DNA of 64,000 nucleotides, from positions 5,084,001-5,148,000 of the forward strand of contig NZ_OZ035533.1 in the NCBI RefSeq assembly GCF_964033635.1, written 5' to 3'. This document shows, in pieces, positions 14,936-24,301 of this stretch (position 1 is its first letter; every line of letters starts with the position of its first letter). This stretch comes from Chitinophaga sp. MM2321. Lineage in GTDB: Bacteria > Bacteroidota > Bacteroidia > Chitinophagales > Chitinophagaceae. The notes below the pieces were generated by a model. The model had not been told where the DNA came from and searched no databases. It saw only the letters and a list, made by a program, of their open reading frames with translations. Made by a program: the position numbers and the translations under genes.

Positions 14936-15001
14936 TTACAGTATGTAGGTTATCAGCACCGAAAATATCGAAAAAAGTTTTCCCGGCAATAGCATGTTCA
15001 T
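14936..15001 (-). CDS. Possible fifth small hydrophobic peptide (21 aa)
   Basis: ATG at 15001 to TAA at 14936. It reads MNMLLPGKLFSIFSVLITYIL-like, hydrophobic with one Lys. It lies between the fusA terminator hairpin and a strong terminator of its own. It lacks the TGGGATTGCC leader element and has no clear sequence match to peptides 1-4, so it may only be part of the fusA 3' untranslated region or of a small RNA. Low confidence. Confidence 0.3.
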   Translation of the reverse strand: MNMLLPGKLFSIFSVLITYIL

Positions 15002-15033
15002 GTGAAGACTTTCCCGGATGTTCCTTAAAAGTA

Positions 15034-15067
15034 GAAAGGTTGCTCTGCGTGAGCAGAACAACCTTTC
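15034..15067 (-). terminator. Terminator-like hairpin after fusA
   Basis: GAAAGGTTGCTCTGC and GCAGAACAACCTTTC form a 15-bp stem with one mismatch and loop GTGA, 18 nt after the fusA stop. The U-tract is poor (CTACTTTT), so read-through into the downstream segment is likely. Confidence 0.65.
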
Positions 15068-15085
15068 CTATAAAAGAAGCTATGA

Positions 15086-17230
15086 TTAAGCGTTTACTTT
15101 GCCTTTCACTTTAGCTACCACTTCTTCCGCCACGCTGGTTGGAGCCGGAGCATAGTGGGAGAATTCCATGATAGAGCTTGCACGACCGGACGACAGTGAA
15201 CGCAGCTGTGTTACATAACCGAACATTTCGCTCAGTGGCACTTTAGCTTTGATTACCTGTACACCGTTTTTGGAGTCCATACCTTCCAGCATACCACGAC
15301 GACGGTTCAGATCACCTGTCACATCACCCATGTACTGGTCTGGTGTTAATACTTCCACTTTCATGATAGGCTCCAGCAATACTGGTTTAGCTTTGCGGGC
15401 TGCTTCACGGAAAGCCGATTTGGCACACAATTCAAATGACATCGCATCAGAATCCACCTGGTGGAAAGATCCGTCGAACAGACGTACTCTCAGGTTCACC
15501 AGCGGGAAGTTTGCCAGTACACCCTGGCTGAGCGACTGTTCAAATCCTTTCTGTACCGCAGGGATGAATTCTTTAGGGATAGATCCACCAAAGATATCAT
15601 TTACGAACTGGAATGATTTGCCTTCGTTCTCTTTCAGCCATTCAGCATCGGCAGGTCCGAGTTCTATCTGGATGTCAGCGAATTTACCACGACCACCGGT
15701 TTGTTTCTTAAATACCTCACGGTGTTCAACTTTAGCGGTCAGGGCTTCCTTGTAAGCAACTTGCGGAGCTCCCTGGTTAACTTCTACCTTAAACTCGCGA
15801 CGCATACGGTCAACGATGATTTCCAGGTGAAGTTCACCCATACCACTCAGGATGGTTTGGCCGGTTTCTTCGTCAGTTTTTGCTTTCAGGGTAGGATCTT
15901 CTTCTACCAGTTTAGCGATAGCCATACCCATTTTATCAACGTCTGCCTGCGTTTTAGGCTCAATGGCGATGTGGATAACGGGTTCCGGGAAGGTCATGAT
16001 TTCCAGTACGATCGGATGCTTCTCGTCGCACAGGGTATCACCTGTTTTGATATCTTTAAAACCAACAGCAGCACCGATATCACCGGCTTCGATGAATTCG
16101 AGTGGGTTCTGCTTGTTAGCGTGCATCTGCATAATACGGCTGATACGCTCGTTTTTACCGGTACGGGTGTTCAGTACGTAAGAACCAGCATCCAGGTGAC
16201 CAGAGTAAGCCCGGAAGAACGCCAGACGACCTACGAAAGGATCGGTCATGATTTTGAAGGCCAGTGCAGCGAATGGTTCCTTTGCATCTGGTCTGCGTAA
16301 AACTTCCTCACCGCTGTCGGGGTTGGTACCTTTTACGGCTTCGATGTCCATTGGAGAAGGCAGGTAACGGCAAACCGCATCCAGCATTTTCTGAACACCT
16401 TTATTTTTGAAGGAAGAACCGCACATCATCGGAATGATAGCGATATCGATGGTAGCCTTACGGATAGCTTCGTGGATTTCCGCTTCAGAGATCGTATTTG
16501 GATCGTCGAAGAATTTCTCCATCAGTTTATCATCATATTCAGCTACTGCTTCAACCAGGTTAGCTCTCCATTCTTCTGCCTCAGCTCTCATGTCGGCAGG
16601 AATTTCAATTTCCTGGTAAGTAGCGCCTTTACCTTCTTCGTCCCAGATGATTCCTTTCATGGTGATCAGATCTACCACGCCTTTGAAAGACTCTTCAGCG
16701 CCGATAGGCAGTACTAAAGGAACGGGGTTTGCACCCAGCATTTCTTTTACCTGCTTAACAACGTTCAGGAAGTCGGCACCGGAACGGTCCATTTTATTTA
16801 CGAAACCGATACGTGGTACACGGTAGCGGTTAGCCTGACGCCAAACGGTTTCAGACTGTGGTTCAACACCGGATACGGCGCAAAACAATGCCACCAGACC
16901 GTCCAGCACACGGAGAGAACGCTCTACCTCTACGGTAAAGTCCACGTGACCTGGCGTATCAATGATGTTGAATTTATATTGCTTGGTATCAGGTTGTACT
17001 TTACCCTGCAGGGTTGGGAAATTCCAAAAACAAGTGGTAGCAGCAGATGTGATGGTAATACCTCTTTCCTGCTCCTGTGCCATCCAGTCCATGGTAGCAG
17101 CACCCTCGTGCACCTCACCAATCTTGTGGGATTTACCTGTATAATACAGGATACGCTCTGTGGTAGTGGTTTTACCCGCATCAATGTGCGCCGCAATACC
17201 AAAGTTCCTTTGAAATCTTAAGTCTGCCAT
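15086..17230 (-). CDS. fusA: Elongation factor G
   Basis: GTPase that drives tRNA-mRNA translocation and, with RRF, ribosome recycling. The 714 residues begin [20 protein letters not shown], giving the P-loop [12 protein letters not shown], switch [22 protein letters not shown], and G4 NKMDRSGAD. Domain IV shows [10 protein letters not shown], and the C-terminus [12 protein letters not shown] with RRRGMLEGM and [19 protein letters not shown]. All EF-G landmarks are present, so this is a full factor and not a tetracycline-protection paralogue. Normally it stands between rpsG and rpsJ; here both neighbours have been displaced by inserted genes. Confidence 0.98.
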   Translation of the reverse strand: MADLRFQRNFGIAAHIDAGKTTTTERILYYTGKSHKIGEVHEGAATMDWMAQEQERGITITSAATTCFWNFPTLQGKVQPDTKQYKFNIIDTPGHVDFTVEVERSLRVLDGLVALFCAVSGVEPQSETVWRQANRYRVPRIGFVNKMDRSGADFLNVVKQVKEMLGANPVPLVLPIGAEESFKGVVDLITMKGIIWDEEGKGATYQEIEIPADMRAEAEEWRANLVEAVAEYDDKLMEKFFDDPNTISEAEIHEAIRKATIDIAIIPMMCGSSFKNKGVQKMLDAVCRYLPSPMDIEAVKGTNPDSGEEVLRRPDAKEPFAALAFKIMTDPFVGRLAFFRAYSGHLDAGSYVLNTRTGKNERISRIMQMHANKQNPLEFIEAGDIGAAVGFKDIKTGDTLCDEKHPIVLEIMTFPEPVIHIAIEPKTQADVDKMGMAIAKLVEEDPTLKAKTDEETGQTILSGMGELHLEIIVDRMRREFKVEVNQGAPQVAYKEALTAKVEHREVFKKQTGGRGKFADIQIELGPADAEWLKENEGKSFQFVNDIFGGSIPKEFIPAVQKGFEQSLSQGVLANFPLVNLRVRLFDGSFHQVDSDAMSFELCAKSAFREAARKAKPVLLEPIMKVEVLTPDQYMGDVTGDLNRRRGMLEGMDSKNGVQVIKAKVPLSEMFGYVTQLRSLSSGRASSIMEFSHYAPAPTSVAEEVVAKVKGKVNA

Positions 17231-17265
17231 AATATTAAAATGACTAAATAATGCAATTTGGGGGG

Positions 17266-17273
17266 CAAAGGTA
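17266..17273 (-). promoter_or_regulatory. Likely fusA promoter -7 box
   Basis: TACCTTTG on the minus strand, 36 nt upstream of the fusA ATG and in the same context (GGGGGCAAAGGTAA) as the rpsL and rpsJ promoters. No TTTG is present at 19 nt, so the -33 element is degenerate. Confidence 0.55.
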
Positions 17274-17778
17274 ACTTTTTTTTGCCAATAAATCTAACGA
17301 CAATAGATTGCCAAATTGTTATTTCTTTTTAACAAACGTAGTTGTCTTATTACATTAAACTTAATCCAAATAAGTATAATGGCTCCCAACCAGTTTTTGC
17401 CTGGTCTCTACCATTTTCTCAATAAATACTGCCAGCCACTAATTAATCATTTAAAATTTATATTAATTATTGTAGTTTGGTATAAGTATTCAGTGATACC
17501 TGAGTATTTTTCCCATAACATAAGAGAGCTTCTAAAGCTGCTGTCATATAGTGCTGTTTTGTTATCGCAGGTTATTGTTCCTGTATTGTTATCCTTCCCC
17601 ACCAGGGTTCAGATCAATAAATACCTAAAATTAAAACCAGATGATTATGAATGAAAAACTGTACTTATTACCTATTATTTATCCAGTTATTTATCCAGGA
17701 CCATAGCTGTATTTCCTTCCTGAAAAAGATGAACACAGTTCCATAAATCCAGCATCGTTACATATTTAACCAATCTAT
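17274..17778. other. Spacer between fusA and the T9SS-cargo gene
   Basis: About 500 AT-rich bases. It must hold the divergent promoter of the plus-strand genes. A plus-strand frame from ATG 17379 to 17654 (91 residues, hydrophobic centre LKFILIIVVWYKYS) overlaps no other gene but has no recognisable family, so I do not call it a gene. Nothing else is seen. Confidence 0.4.
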
Positions 17779-18285
17779 ATGAACTCATTTATTTCTAAAT
17801 GCGTGTTGGCGCTATTAGTGCTGACAGGACTATGCATTACAGCCAGCGCGCAGGTTGTCCTGAACAGACAGGTAGTAGCCAGCAACGGCGGCAGCGGTGT
17901 TATCAACAACATCCAGTTCCAATATACAATAGGAGAAGCAGTGATCATGCCCATTACAGATGGGCGGGTATTGCTTACCCAAGGCTTCCAGCAACCGGAA
18001 GAATCGCCCAAGATACCGCCGGGGAGCAGTCCTGTTAAAAACTATATCCTCTTCCCAAATCCGGCGGTATCCAATGTGAAGGTTCAGTTCGACCTCCTAA
18101 CAAATGCCAGTGTAACCATCGAGGTTATCAACCCCGCCGGGCAATCACTTTACAATCAATTCCAGGAAATGGGGGCTGGCAAAACAACCATTGTATTGCC
18201 TGTAAACCGTTTTGCTGCGGGCATTTACACGGTTGTACTCAAAGTAAATGCAAGTATCTACTTCGAAAAACTCGTCATACAATAA
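17779..18285 (+). CDS. Small secreted protein with type IX secretion sorting tail
   Basis: 168 residues. A Sec signal (MNSFISKCVLALLVLTGLC..ASAQ) leads into a short region with QYTIGEAVIMPITDGRVLLTQGFQQPE, the usual stem of many Bacteroidota surface proteins. The last 80 residues form a type A T9SS C-terminal domain: VKNYILFPNPAVSNVKV, VEVINPAGQ-like, GIYTVVLKVN and final EKLVIQ. The protein is therefore exported by Sec, passed through the type IX channel, cleaved and attached to or released from the surface. It has almost no effector domain of its own. The next gene is porV, which escorts such cargo. Confidence 0.88.
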   Translation: MNSFISKCVLALLVLTGLCITASAQVVLNRQVVASNGGSGVINNIQFQYTIGEAVIMPITDGRVLLTQGFQQPEESPKIPPGSSPVKNYILFPNPAVSNVKVQFDLLTNASVTIEVINPAGQSLYNQFQEMGAGKTTIVLPVNRFAAGIYTVVLKVNASIYFEKLVIQ

Positions 18286-18331
18286 CACTTCAGGCAATAG
18301 TAACCAGCTCACTATTTTAAACGCCGAAATC

Positions 18332-19501
18332 ATGAAACAAAGTTATACTACTATACTCTTTACAGGCATACTACTGATGGCTGCTCTCCCACTGGCAGCG
18401 CAAAAAAACCAACAAAAACCACCTAATATCGGCGCCAGCTTTTTGCTGGTAAACCCCGATGCCAGGAGCAGCGGCACAGGAGATGCTACCACCGGGCTGG
18501 ACCCGGATCCCAATGCCCTGTTTTCCAATGCAGCGAAAATAGTTTTTGCAGGAGACTGGGGCGTGAGCGCCAACTATTCTCCCTGGATGTGGGAACTGAA
18601 TAACAATCAATCCAACATGGCATATGTATCTGCCTACAAAACATGGAATACCACGGAGGGAATAGGTGTATCCATGAAATATTTCAACTACGGCCAGGTT
18701 ACATTCCGGGATGATAACGGCACCGTTATGCAGGATTTTAACCCCAGGGAATTTGCCATTGATGCCGCTTATGCACGCAAGCTGGGAGAACATATGTCGC
18801 TGGCAATTACGGCCCGCTATATACGTAGCCAGCTGGGACAGGGTTCCTTTAATAGTTTACAGCAAAAACCTGCTTCAGCAGTAGCTGGAGATGTTAGTTA
18901 TTATTATCAGAACAGTGTAGATAAACTGGATTTCGGTAATCGTTATAGTTTAGGCGTGAGCGTTACCAATATCGGCACCAAACTTCAGTATACCGATGAC
19001 AATACCCGCAAGAGTTTTCTGCCGATGAACCTTCGTATCGGTGGCGGCTATACGTTTGTGCATACACACGAACATGAATTCACCATTGCAGCAGATATTA
19101 ATAAGCTGATGGTGCCTACACCACCCACCTATGTACTGGATGCAAATGGCAATGAAACCAGCCAGATTCTGAAAGGGAAAGATCCCAACAGGGGTGTGGT
19201 AGATGCCATCTTTAGTTCTTTCGGAGATGCGCCGGGAGGATTTAATGAAGAAATCAGGGAATACACCATCGGTTCCGGTATTGAGTATGCTTACAAGCAG
19301 GCCTTTTTTGTGCGTACCGGTTACTTCTACGAGCACCCCAATAAAGGCTACCGGCAACATTTTGCAGCAGGTCTGGGTGTGCGCATATCCGACATTGGAC
19401 TGGACATTGCCTACCTGATTCCTACAGATGGCAGTTTACGGGAAAAGAAAACGCTCAAATTTTCACTGGTATACAATATTGGCAAAGCGGTACAACCATA
19501 A
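18332..19501 (+). CDS. porV: PorV-family type IX secretion outer-membrane protein
   Basis: PorV is an outer-membrane beta-barrel that takes cargo from the SprA channel by its C-terminal domain and delivers it to the PorU sortase. The 389 residues from ATG 18332 carry a signal peptide (MKQSYTTILFTGILLMAALP..AAQ), then NPDARSSGTGDATTGLDPDP and NALFSNAAKIVFA, then FNPREFAIDAAYARKLGE, VPTPPTYV, FGDAPGGFNEEIRE and GYFYEHPNKGYRQHF, all typical PorV positions. PorV usually sits beside porU; here it stands between a T9SS cargo and a small secreted protein, so it may be a paralogue dedicated to this cluster. An in-frame extension upstream of 18332 lacks a signal and is rejected. Confidence 0.88.
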   Translation: MKQSYTTILFTGILLMAALPLAAQKNQQKPPNIGASFLLVNPDARSSGTGDATTGLDPDPNALFSNAAKIVFAGDWGVSANYSPWMWELNNNQSNMAYVSAYKTWNTTEGIGVSMKYFNYGQVTFRDDNGTVMQDFNPREFAIDAAYARKLGEHMSLAITARYIRSQLGQGSFNSLQQKPASAVAGDVSYYYQNSVDKLDFGNRYSLGVSVTNIGTKLQYTDDNTRKSFLPMNLRIGGGYTFVHTHEHEFTIAADINKLMVPTPPTYVLDANGNETSQILKGKDPNRGVVDAIFSSFGDAPGGFNEEIREYTIGSGIEYAYKQAFFVRTGYFYEHPNKGYRQHFAAGLGVRISDIGLDIAYLIPTDGSLREKKTLKFSLVYNIGKAVQP

Positions 19502-19538
19502 TCAATCATCATTTATGCACCTATTAATACGCAATCAT

Positions 19539-19973
19539 ATGAAATCATTGATCTTATTTTTATTTCTCCTGGTTGCAGGAGCAATCCCCTATGCAGCTGC
19601 ACAGGTACAGCCACAGCCTGCAAATAACACGGTAAAAGAGGGCCAGGATATAAGAAAAACTATGTTCCCTGATTTACAGCGGGATATATCAAACCTGCAG
19701 GCCAGGGAAATCAAGCCCAAGCCTGACCAGTCCATCATTTCCGCTCCTGTTGAAAACCGTCTTTTTACCAATTACAGGCCACCCGTTTCAAGAACGAATG
19801 CAAACGCGCGTTCAGTAAAACCTGCGGCGGCGGCTACTTCTCCATCCGATATATCGGTGAAAGAAGCGATGGAGAAACTAAAAACAGCGCAGGCGGCGCA
19901 CCCGGTTAAGCCAGTTGCAATACCTGCACAGGGCGATGAAGTCAATAACGTACCTGCAAAGAAAAAAAACTAA
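19539..19973 (+). CDS. Small secreted protein of unknown function
   Basis: 145 residues from ATG 19539 (MKSLILFLFLLVAGAIPYAA-AQ signal peptide). The mature part is charged and low in structure: VKEGQDIRKTMFPDLQRDIS, a Pro-rich stretch, PAAAATSPSDISVKEAMEKL and a Lys-rich end (PAKKKN). No family recognised. It starts 37 nt after porV and 32 nt before the collagen-repeat gene, so the four genes from 17779 probably form one transcript. A periplasmic or linker role is possible but not shown. Confidence 0.65.
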   Translation: MKSLILFLFLLVAGAIPYAAAQVQPQPANNTVKEGQDIRKTMFPDLQRDISNLQAREIKPKPDQSIISAPVENRLFTNYRPPVSRTNANARSVKPAAAATSPSDISVKEAMEKLKTAQAAHPVKPVAIPAQGDEVNNVPAKKKN

Positions 19974-20005
19974 GCCCGCAATAAAATATTTCAAAAATGA
20001 CTATT

Positions 20006-22960
20006 ATGAAAAAGATATTCTACCTGATAGTGCTTCTAACGATATCATTTCAATATGCAAGTGCTCAGAGCGGGCTTGCCGGAACTAACTACCAGGCTGT
20101 GGCACGTAATACGAATGGCCTTGCTCTCGGAAATCAGGCGCTGACGGTGCGTTTTTCTATACTGGGTGGCTCCGCCTCCGGTCCTGTACAATACCAGGAA
20201 ACACATAGTACCACAACTAATAACGTAGGTTTGTTCACTTTACAGATAGGTAAAGGTGATCCACTAACCGGTACTTACAGTGCTGTGCCCTGGGCAAATG
20301 CCAACCAGTATCTGAAAGTAGAAGTATCCGTTAATGGCAGCAACTACAGCGAGCTAGGTACCTCACAATTAATGAGTGTGCCGTATGCGTTATATGCGGC
20401 CAACGGTGTAGCGGGACCGGCAGGGCCGGCGGGCACCAAGGGAGATCCGGGTGTAGCAGGGCCACAGGGTCCTACAGGCCCCGTTGGGCCAGCAGGTATA
20501 CAAGGCGCTAAAGGTGATCCGGGTATAGCTGGGCCGGCAGGCATTATGGGGCCCATTGGACCAGCGGGCATACAGGGTGCCAAAGGTGACCCGGGTGTGG
20601 CAGGACCGGCGGGCGTTACAGGTCCTGTTGGACCAGCAGGACCAGCGGGTATACAGGGACCTGCCGGCATTATCGGTGGTACGCCTGCCGGTGGAGATCT
20701 GGCCGGAACTTATCCTGATCCGCAGGTAGCAGGATTGCAGGGCAAACCAGTAAGTAATGTAGCCCCCACAGCTAACCAGATCCTTAAATATGATGGTACC
20801 AAATGGGTAGCCGGGGCAGCGCCAGGTGGCGGGCTTACCCTTCCTTTTGTTGCCACTGAAAATAATGCTGCTACCCTTTTCAGTATCACTAACCAGGGAG
20901 ATGGCACTTCGCTGGAGGGCGTCAATAATTCCACTACGTCCAGTATTTCAGCAATTCTTGGCACTGTTACCTCCACTTCTCCCGGTGGCTTTTCATCTGC
21001 GGTGAAAGGTATTAACAATGGTACAGGGGGGTTAGGTATCGGGGTATGGGGTTCTCAAAATGGCTCCGGATGGGGCGTTTATGGTGTAACGCCTAATGGA
21101 ATTGGTGTATACGGCAACTCCAGTGGAGCAGGGTATGGCGTATTTGCCAACAGCAATACCGGTACCGGCTTGTTTGCCACCAGCAACAATGGTATACCGG
21201 CCAATATCACTATTTCCAATAATGCAAATGCCAATGATGTGCTTACTGCCAGTACATTGGGCAGTGGAACGGTGGTTACAGCCACAGCCGGAGGAACCGG
21301 TTATGGGGTAAATGCCAGCAGTGCCAGTAATACGGGTGTACAGGGCACTACTGCTGTACAAACTGCAGCTGGTGTAATAGGTAATAACAATGGCGGGGGT
21401 GAAGCCGTCGTAGGACGTACTATCAGCGATATTGCAGGCGCTGTAGTGGGCCGTAATGATGGTGGCGGATATGGGGTGAGAGGCTTTGTTGCGACCAATA
21501 ATACAGGCACTGCCATAGGTGTATTTGGTCAGATAGGACTATCCGGCAGTACCGGTAGCTCCGGGCGTTTTGAAAATAATAATGTGGACAATGCTTCTGA
21601 TAACATGGTGGCCTATACTGTCACTAAAGGAGATCCGGGTATTGTTGGTGCAGGGGCTGCGGGAAGTTTTGAAGTAAACAATACCAATTCCGTATCGCCC
21701 GCTGTTAAGGCCAAAGTCAATACCATATTTGGCAACTTTGGCGCCAGCGGTATCTTCTCTGAATCTGCCGGTACCGGCGGTTTTGCGGGATTATTTTATT
21801 CTTCCAATACTAGCGGTAACGGGAATACGCTGGTAGCACTGAATAAAGGCAACGGCGATGCCATTGTAGCCAATGTTTCTAAAGATGGCAACGGCGTGGA
21901 GTCTAGTGTAAATGGAACCGGTAAAGCAATATATGGCTGGGTTCCTACTTTTGGCCTGGGTCAGGCAGCAGATTTTCAAAATTTCAATGATGCCAATACG
22001 AATACCGTGCTTACTGCCAAAACAGTTGCCAGGGCTACCGCCGGCTACTTTGAGGTAGACAATGTATCAGGTATTAACCCGGCAGTGCATGGCAAAGTGA
22101 ATTCACAGTTTGCCAATTTTGGTACTGCGGGCATATATGGCGAATCTGCCGGAACAGGAGGGTTTGGAGGGCTATTCTACGCCTCCAACCCCGCAGGGAA
22201 TGGACCGGCGTTGATAGCTCTTGCAAGCGGCAACGGCAATGGCATTACGGCCAATGCCGCCAAAGGCGGCGATGGCGTGGAGGCCACGGCAAATGGCACT
22301 GGTAACGCAATTTATGGCTGGATACCTAATTTTGGTACCGGTCGCGGCGGCCGTTTTTCCAACTTCAATGCCGCAAATTCCAACGAGGTGTTATTGATCA
22401 GTAATGCCGGTACGGGTACGGGGTTATTAATTAATCATACCGGTGCTTCCGGTAATATCGCCGTTTTCCAGAGTGCCGCCGCCAATGTAGCCCGTATTAA
22501 CAAAGCCGGACGAGGTTTCTTTAACGGCGGCACACAGAACAGCGGCGCGGATGTGGCAGAATCATTTGCCGTAACCGGGCAGCGTGACGCCTACGAGCCG
22601 GGCGATGTACTGGTGATCGCTACGCATACGGACCGTATGGTAGAAAAATCTTCCGAAGCCTATTCTACCTTGGTAGCAGGCGTATTTGCTACTAAACCGG
22701 GTTTACTATTAACCGAAGATAATATTGATACGGACCTTTCCGCGGAAGTGCCAATGGGTATGGTAGGGGTTATTCCTACTAAAGTTTGTGATGAGAACGG
22801 GGCGATCCGCCGGGGCGATTTGCTGGTTACCTCCGGCAAGGCTGGTTATGCAATGAAAGCGGATCCGGATAAAGTAAAGCCGGGGCAGGTAATTGGAAAG
22901 GCTTTACAGGAATTCAGCGGTACAACCGGAAAGATCAAGGTGCTGGTAAACGTGAAATAG
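20006..22960 (+). CDS. Large secreted protein with collagen-like repeats
   Basis: 984 residues from ATG 20006. A signal peptide ([21 protein letters not shown]) is followed by an N-terminal domain ([43 protein letters not shown]) common before collagen repeats in Bacteroidota. Then come about 30 Gly-X-Y triplets ([20 protein letters not shown] and similar, about 20415-20670). Next are long Gly/Asn/Ala-rich modules, among them two copies of a unit with NFG(A/T)(S/A)GI(F/Y)(S/G)ESAGTGGF about 135 residues apart. The tail reads [21 protein letters not shown] and KVLVNVK. It is probably a fibrous surface adhesin or matrix protein. It lacks a T9SS tail of the usual kind, so its export route beyond Sec is unclear. 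Confidence 0.85.
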   Translation: MKKIFYLIVLLTISFQYASAQSGLAGTNYQAVARNTNGLALGNQALTVRFSILGGSASGPVQYQETHSTTTNNVGLFTLQIGKGDPLTGTYSAVPWANANQYLKVEVSVNGSNYSELGTSQLMSVPYALYAANGVAGPAGPAGTKGDPGVAGPQGPTGPVGPAGIQGAKGDPGIAGPAGIMGPIGPAGIQGAKGDPGVAGPAGVTGPVGPAGPAGIQGPAGIIGGTPAGGDLAGTYPDPQVAGLQGKPVSNVAPTANQILKYDGTKWVAGAAPGGGLTLPFVATENNAATLFSITNQGDGTSLEGVNNSTTSSISAILGTVTSTSPGGFSSAVKGINNGTGGLGIGVWGSQNGSGWGVYGVTPNGIGVYGNSSGAGYGVFANSNTGTGLFATSNNGIPANITISNNANANDVLTASTLGSGTVVTATAGGTGYGVNASSASNTGVQGTTAVQTAAGVIGNNNGGGEAVVGRTISDIAGAVVGRNDGGGYGVRGFVATNNTGTAIGVFGQIGLSGSTGSSGRFENNNVDNASDNMVAYTVTKGDPGIVGAGAAGSFEVNNTNSVSPAVKAKVNTIFGNFGASGIFSESAGTGGFAGLFYSSNTSGNGNTLVALNKGNGDAIVANVSKDGNGVESSVNGTGKAIYGWVPTFGLGQAADFQNFNDANTNTVLTAKTVARATAGYFEVDNVSGINPAVHGKVNSQFANFGTAGIYGESAGTGGFGGLFYASNPAGNGPALIALASGNGNGITANAAKGGDGVEATANGTGNAIYGWIPNFGTGRGGRFSNFNAANSNEVLLISNAGTGTGLLINHTGASGNIAVFQSAAANVARINKAGRGFFNGGTQNSGADVAESFAVTGQRDAYEPGDVLVIATHTDRMVEKSSEAYSTLVAGVFATKPGLLLTEDNIDTDLSAEVPMGMVGVIPTKVCDENGAIRRGDLLVTSGKAGYAMKADPDKVKPGQVIGKALQEFSGTTGKIKVLVNVK

Positions 22961-22981
22961 GACCAGGATTAGCTGGATTAT

Positions 22982-23032
22982 AAAGGATTCCAGGGATTTA
23001 ACTGTTGTTGTTAATCCCTGGAATCCTTTTTT
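22982..23032 (+). terminator. Terminator after the collagen-repeat gene
   Basis: AAAGGATTCCAGGGATT and AATCCCTGGAATCCTTT pair over about 17 bp with a loop of about 13 nt and are followed by T-rich sequence. It ends the plus-strand cluster and, being flanked by A and T, may also work on the minus strand. Confidence 0.88.
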
Positions 23033-23063
23033 ATTAATTTATTTTATTGGGTATGGTAGGCAC

Positions 23064-23099
23064 AAAAAGGCAAACAGCTCCGGAAAGGAACTGTTTGCC
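23064..23099 (-). terminator. Terminator after rpsG
   Basis: On the minus strand GGCAAACAG, 13-nt loop, CTGTTTGCC, then T5, about 33 nt after the rpsG stop. It shows that the rpsL-rpsG transcript ends here and does not continue into fusA. Confidence 0.88.
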
Positions 23100-23131
23100 A
23101 AAATATATTGAGTTGCCCGTTGGGGCTATAA

Positions 23132-23599
23132 CTATACTCTGAAGTGAGAGAAAGCTTTATTCGCTTCCGCCATACGGTGAGTATCTTCTTTCTTTTTGAA
23201 TGCTGCGCCTTCACCTTTGCTTGCTGCTACGATTTCATTCGCCAGCTTATCAGCCATACTCTTACCGTTTCTTTCGCCAGCGAAGCGAACCAACCACTTG
23301 ATGCTCAGGGATACTTTTCTATCAGGACGAACTTCCGCAGGAATCTGGAAGGTAGCACCACCGATACGGCGGCTTCTAACTTCAACAGCAGGAGTAACAT
23401 TGGTTAATGCTTTTCTCCAAACCTCGTAACCGTTTTCACCGGTCATCTGGCTTACCTTATCCACAGCATCGTAGAAAATTTTATAGGCAATGCTCTTTTT
23501 TCCTTGTTCCATTACGTTGTTAACAAAGCGGGTTACCAGTTTGTCATTAAACCTTGGATCCGGAGACAGAGGCAATTTTTTTGCAGCTTGCTTTCTCAT
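23132..23599 (-). CDS. rpsG: 30S ribosomal protein S7 (uS7)
   Basis: Primary 16S rRNA-binding protein that nucleates the small-subunit head. The 155 residues begin MRKQAAKKLPLSPDPRFNDK and contain VTRFVNNVMEQGKKSIAYKI and VRSRRIGGATFQIPAEVRPD, the S7 signature. It follows rpsL by 29 nt. Downstream, where fusA is expected, a terminator and four unrelated plus-strand genes are found instead. Confidence 0.99.
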   Translation of the reverse strand: MRKQAAKKLPLSPDPRFNDKLVTRFVNNVMEQGKKSIAYKIFYDAVDKVSQMTGENGYEVWRKALTNVTPAVEVRSRRIGGATFQIPAEVRPDRKVSLSIKWLVRFAGERNGKSMADKLANEIVAASKGEGAAFKKKEDTHRMAEANKAFSHFRV

Positions 23600-23628
23600 T
23601 TATTGAAAATTACGACTATTTATAATTG

Positions 23629-24009
23629 TTATTTCTTAGCCTTTTCCTTCTTAGTACCATATTTGGAACGGCTCTGCTTTCTGTCTTTCACACCAGCAGT
23701 ATCCAGGGAACCGCGAACGATGTGGTAACGAACACCTGGTAAATCTTTTACCCTTCCACCACGGATCAGTACGATGGAGTGCTCCTGCAGGTTATGACCT
23801 TCACCGGGGATGTATGCAATCACCTCAATTTTGTTGGTCAAACGCACCTTTGCAACTTTACGCAAAGCGGAGTTAGGTTTCTTTGGCGTGGTAGTGTACA
23901 CACGTGTACAAACACCGCGACGCTGAGGGCAGCTATCCAGTGCCCTGGACTTAGACTTAGCCCGGATAATTTCTCTTCCTTTTCTTACTAATTGTTGTAT
24001 AGTAGGCAT
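23629..24009 (-). CDS. rpsL: 30S ribosomal protein S12 (uS12)
   Basis: Decoding-centre protein; changes at its conserved lysines give streptomycin resistance or dependence in many species. The 126 residues begin [20 protein letters not shown] and hold [20 protein letters not shown] (the wild-type lysine of the PKKPNSA motif is present) and [20 protein letters not shown]. The tail [12 protein letters not shown] is Lys-rich. It is the first gene of the shortened rpsL-rpsG operon. Confidence 0.99.
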   Translation of the reverse strand: MPTIQQLVRKGREIIRAKSKSRALDSCPQRRGVCTRVYTTTPKKPNSALRKVAKVRLTNKIEVIAYIPGEGHNLQEHSIVLIRGGRVKDLPGVRYHIVRGSLDTAGVKDRKQSRSKYGTKKEKAKK

Positions 24010-24077
24010 TCTTTACCTAGTTTTTTTATGTCGGTTTACAATGACATCCAAATTTCCCATATGGGATTTTGGGAGGG

Positions 24078-24108
24078 CAAAGGTAAAACTATAAGTGTGA
24101 ATAACAAA
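24078..24108 (-). promoter_or_regulatory. Promoter for rpsL-rpsG
   Basis: On the minus strand TTTG (24108-24105), 19 nt, TACCTTTG (24085-24078): exact consensus. Start expected near 24071, about 60 nt upstream of the rpsL ATG. A second CAAAGGTA at 24209-24216 lacks a -33 box at the right distance. Confidence 0.85.
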
Positions 24109-24238
24109 ATTGTTTCGAATATTTTTTACCGGTATGTTTTCCTGTTTAAGACAGGAACTGGTTTACTTGCTATTCTGGTATAAACATAGAATACCAAAAA
24201 CCGGATTGCAAAGGTATGATTTCCGTTAGAAACTACCA

Positions 24239-24270
24239 TAAAAAAATAGGATCGTTTTACCGACCCTATT
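24239..24270 (-). terminator. Terminator after ilvE
   Basis: On the minus strand AATAGGGTCG, loop GTAAAA, CGATCCTATT (10 bp, one G-U pair), then T-rich, about 30 nt after the ilvE stop. Confidence 0.88.
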
Positions 24271-24301
24271 GTAACTCTTATAATAATATGTAAAATGCTT
24301 A

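Noticed and set aside
14960..14990. GTTTTCCCGGCAATAGC as a fifth copy of the leader element
   Set aside because: Only partial match, no AGAGTAGG block, and it lies inside the 21-codon frame and not before it.
15249..17221. Several plus-strand frames of 60-199 codons opposite fusA
   Set aside because: Shadow frames of a highly conserved gene; no signals of their own.
17379..17654. 91-codon plus-strand frame in the fusA spacer
   Set aside because: Not overlapping another gene but without family, promoter or neighbour logic; AT-rich spacers of this size give such frames by chance.
24209..24216. Second rpsL promoter at CAAAGGTA
   Set aside because: The -7 box is good but no TTTG stands at 19-20 nt, and the site lies before a long AT-rich leader with no support.
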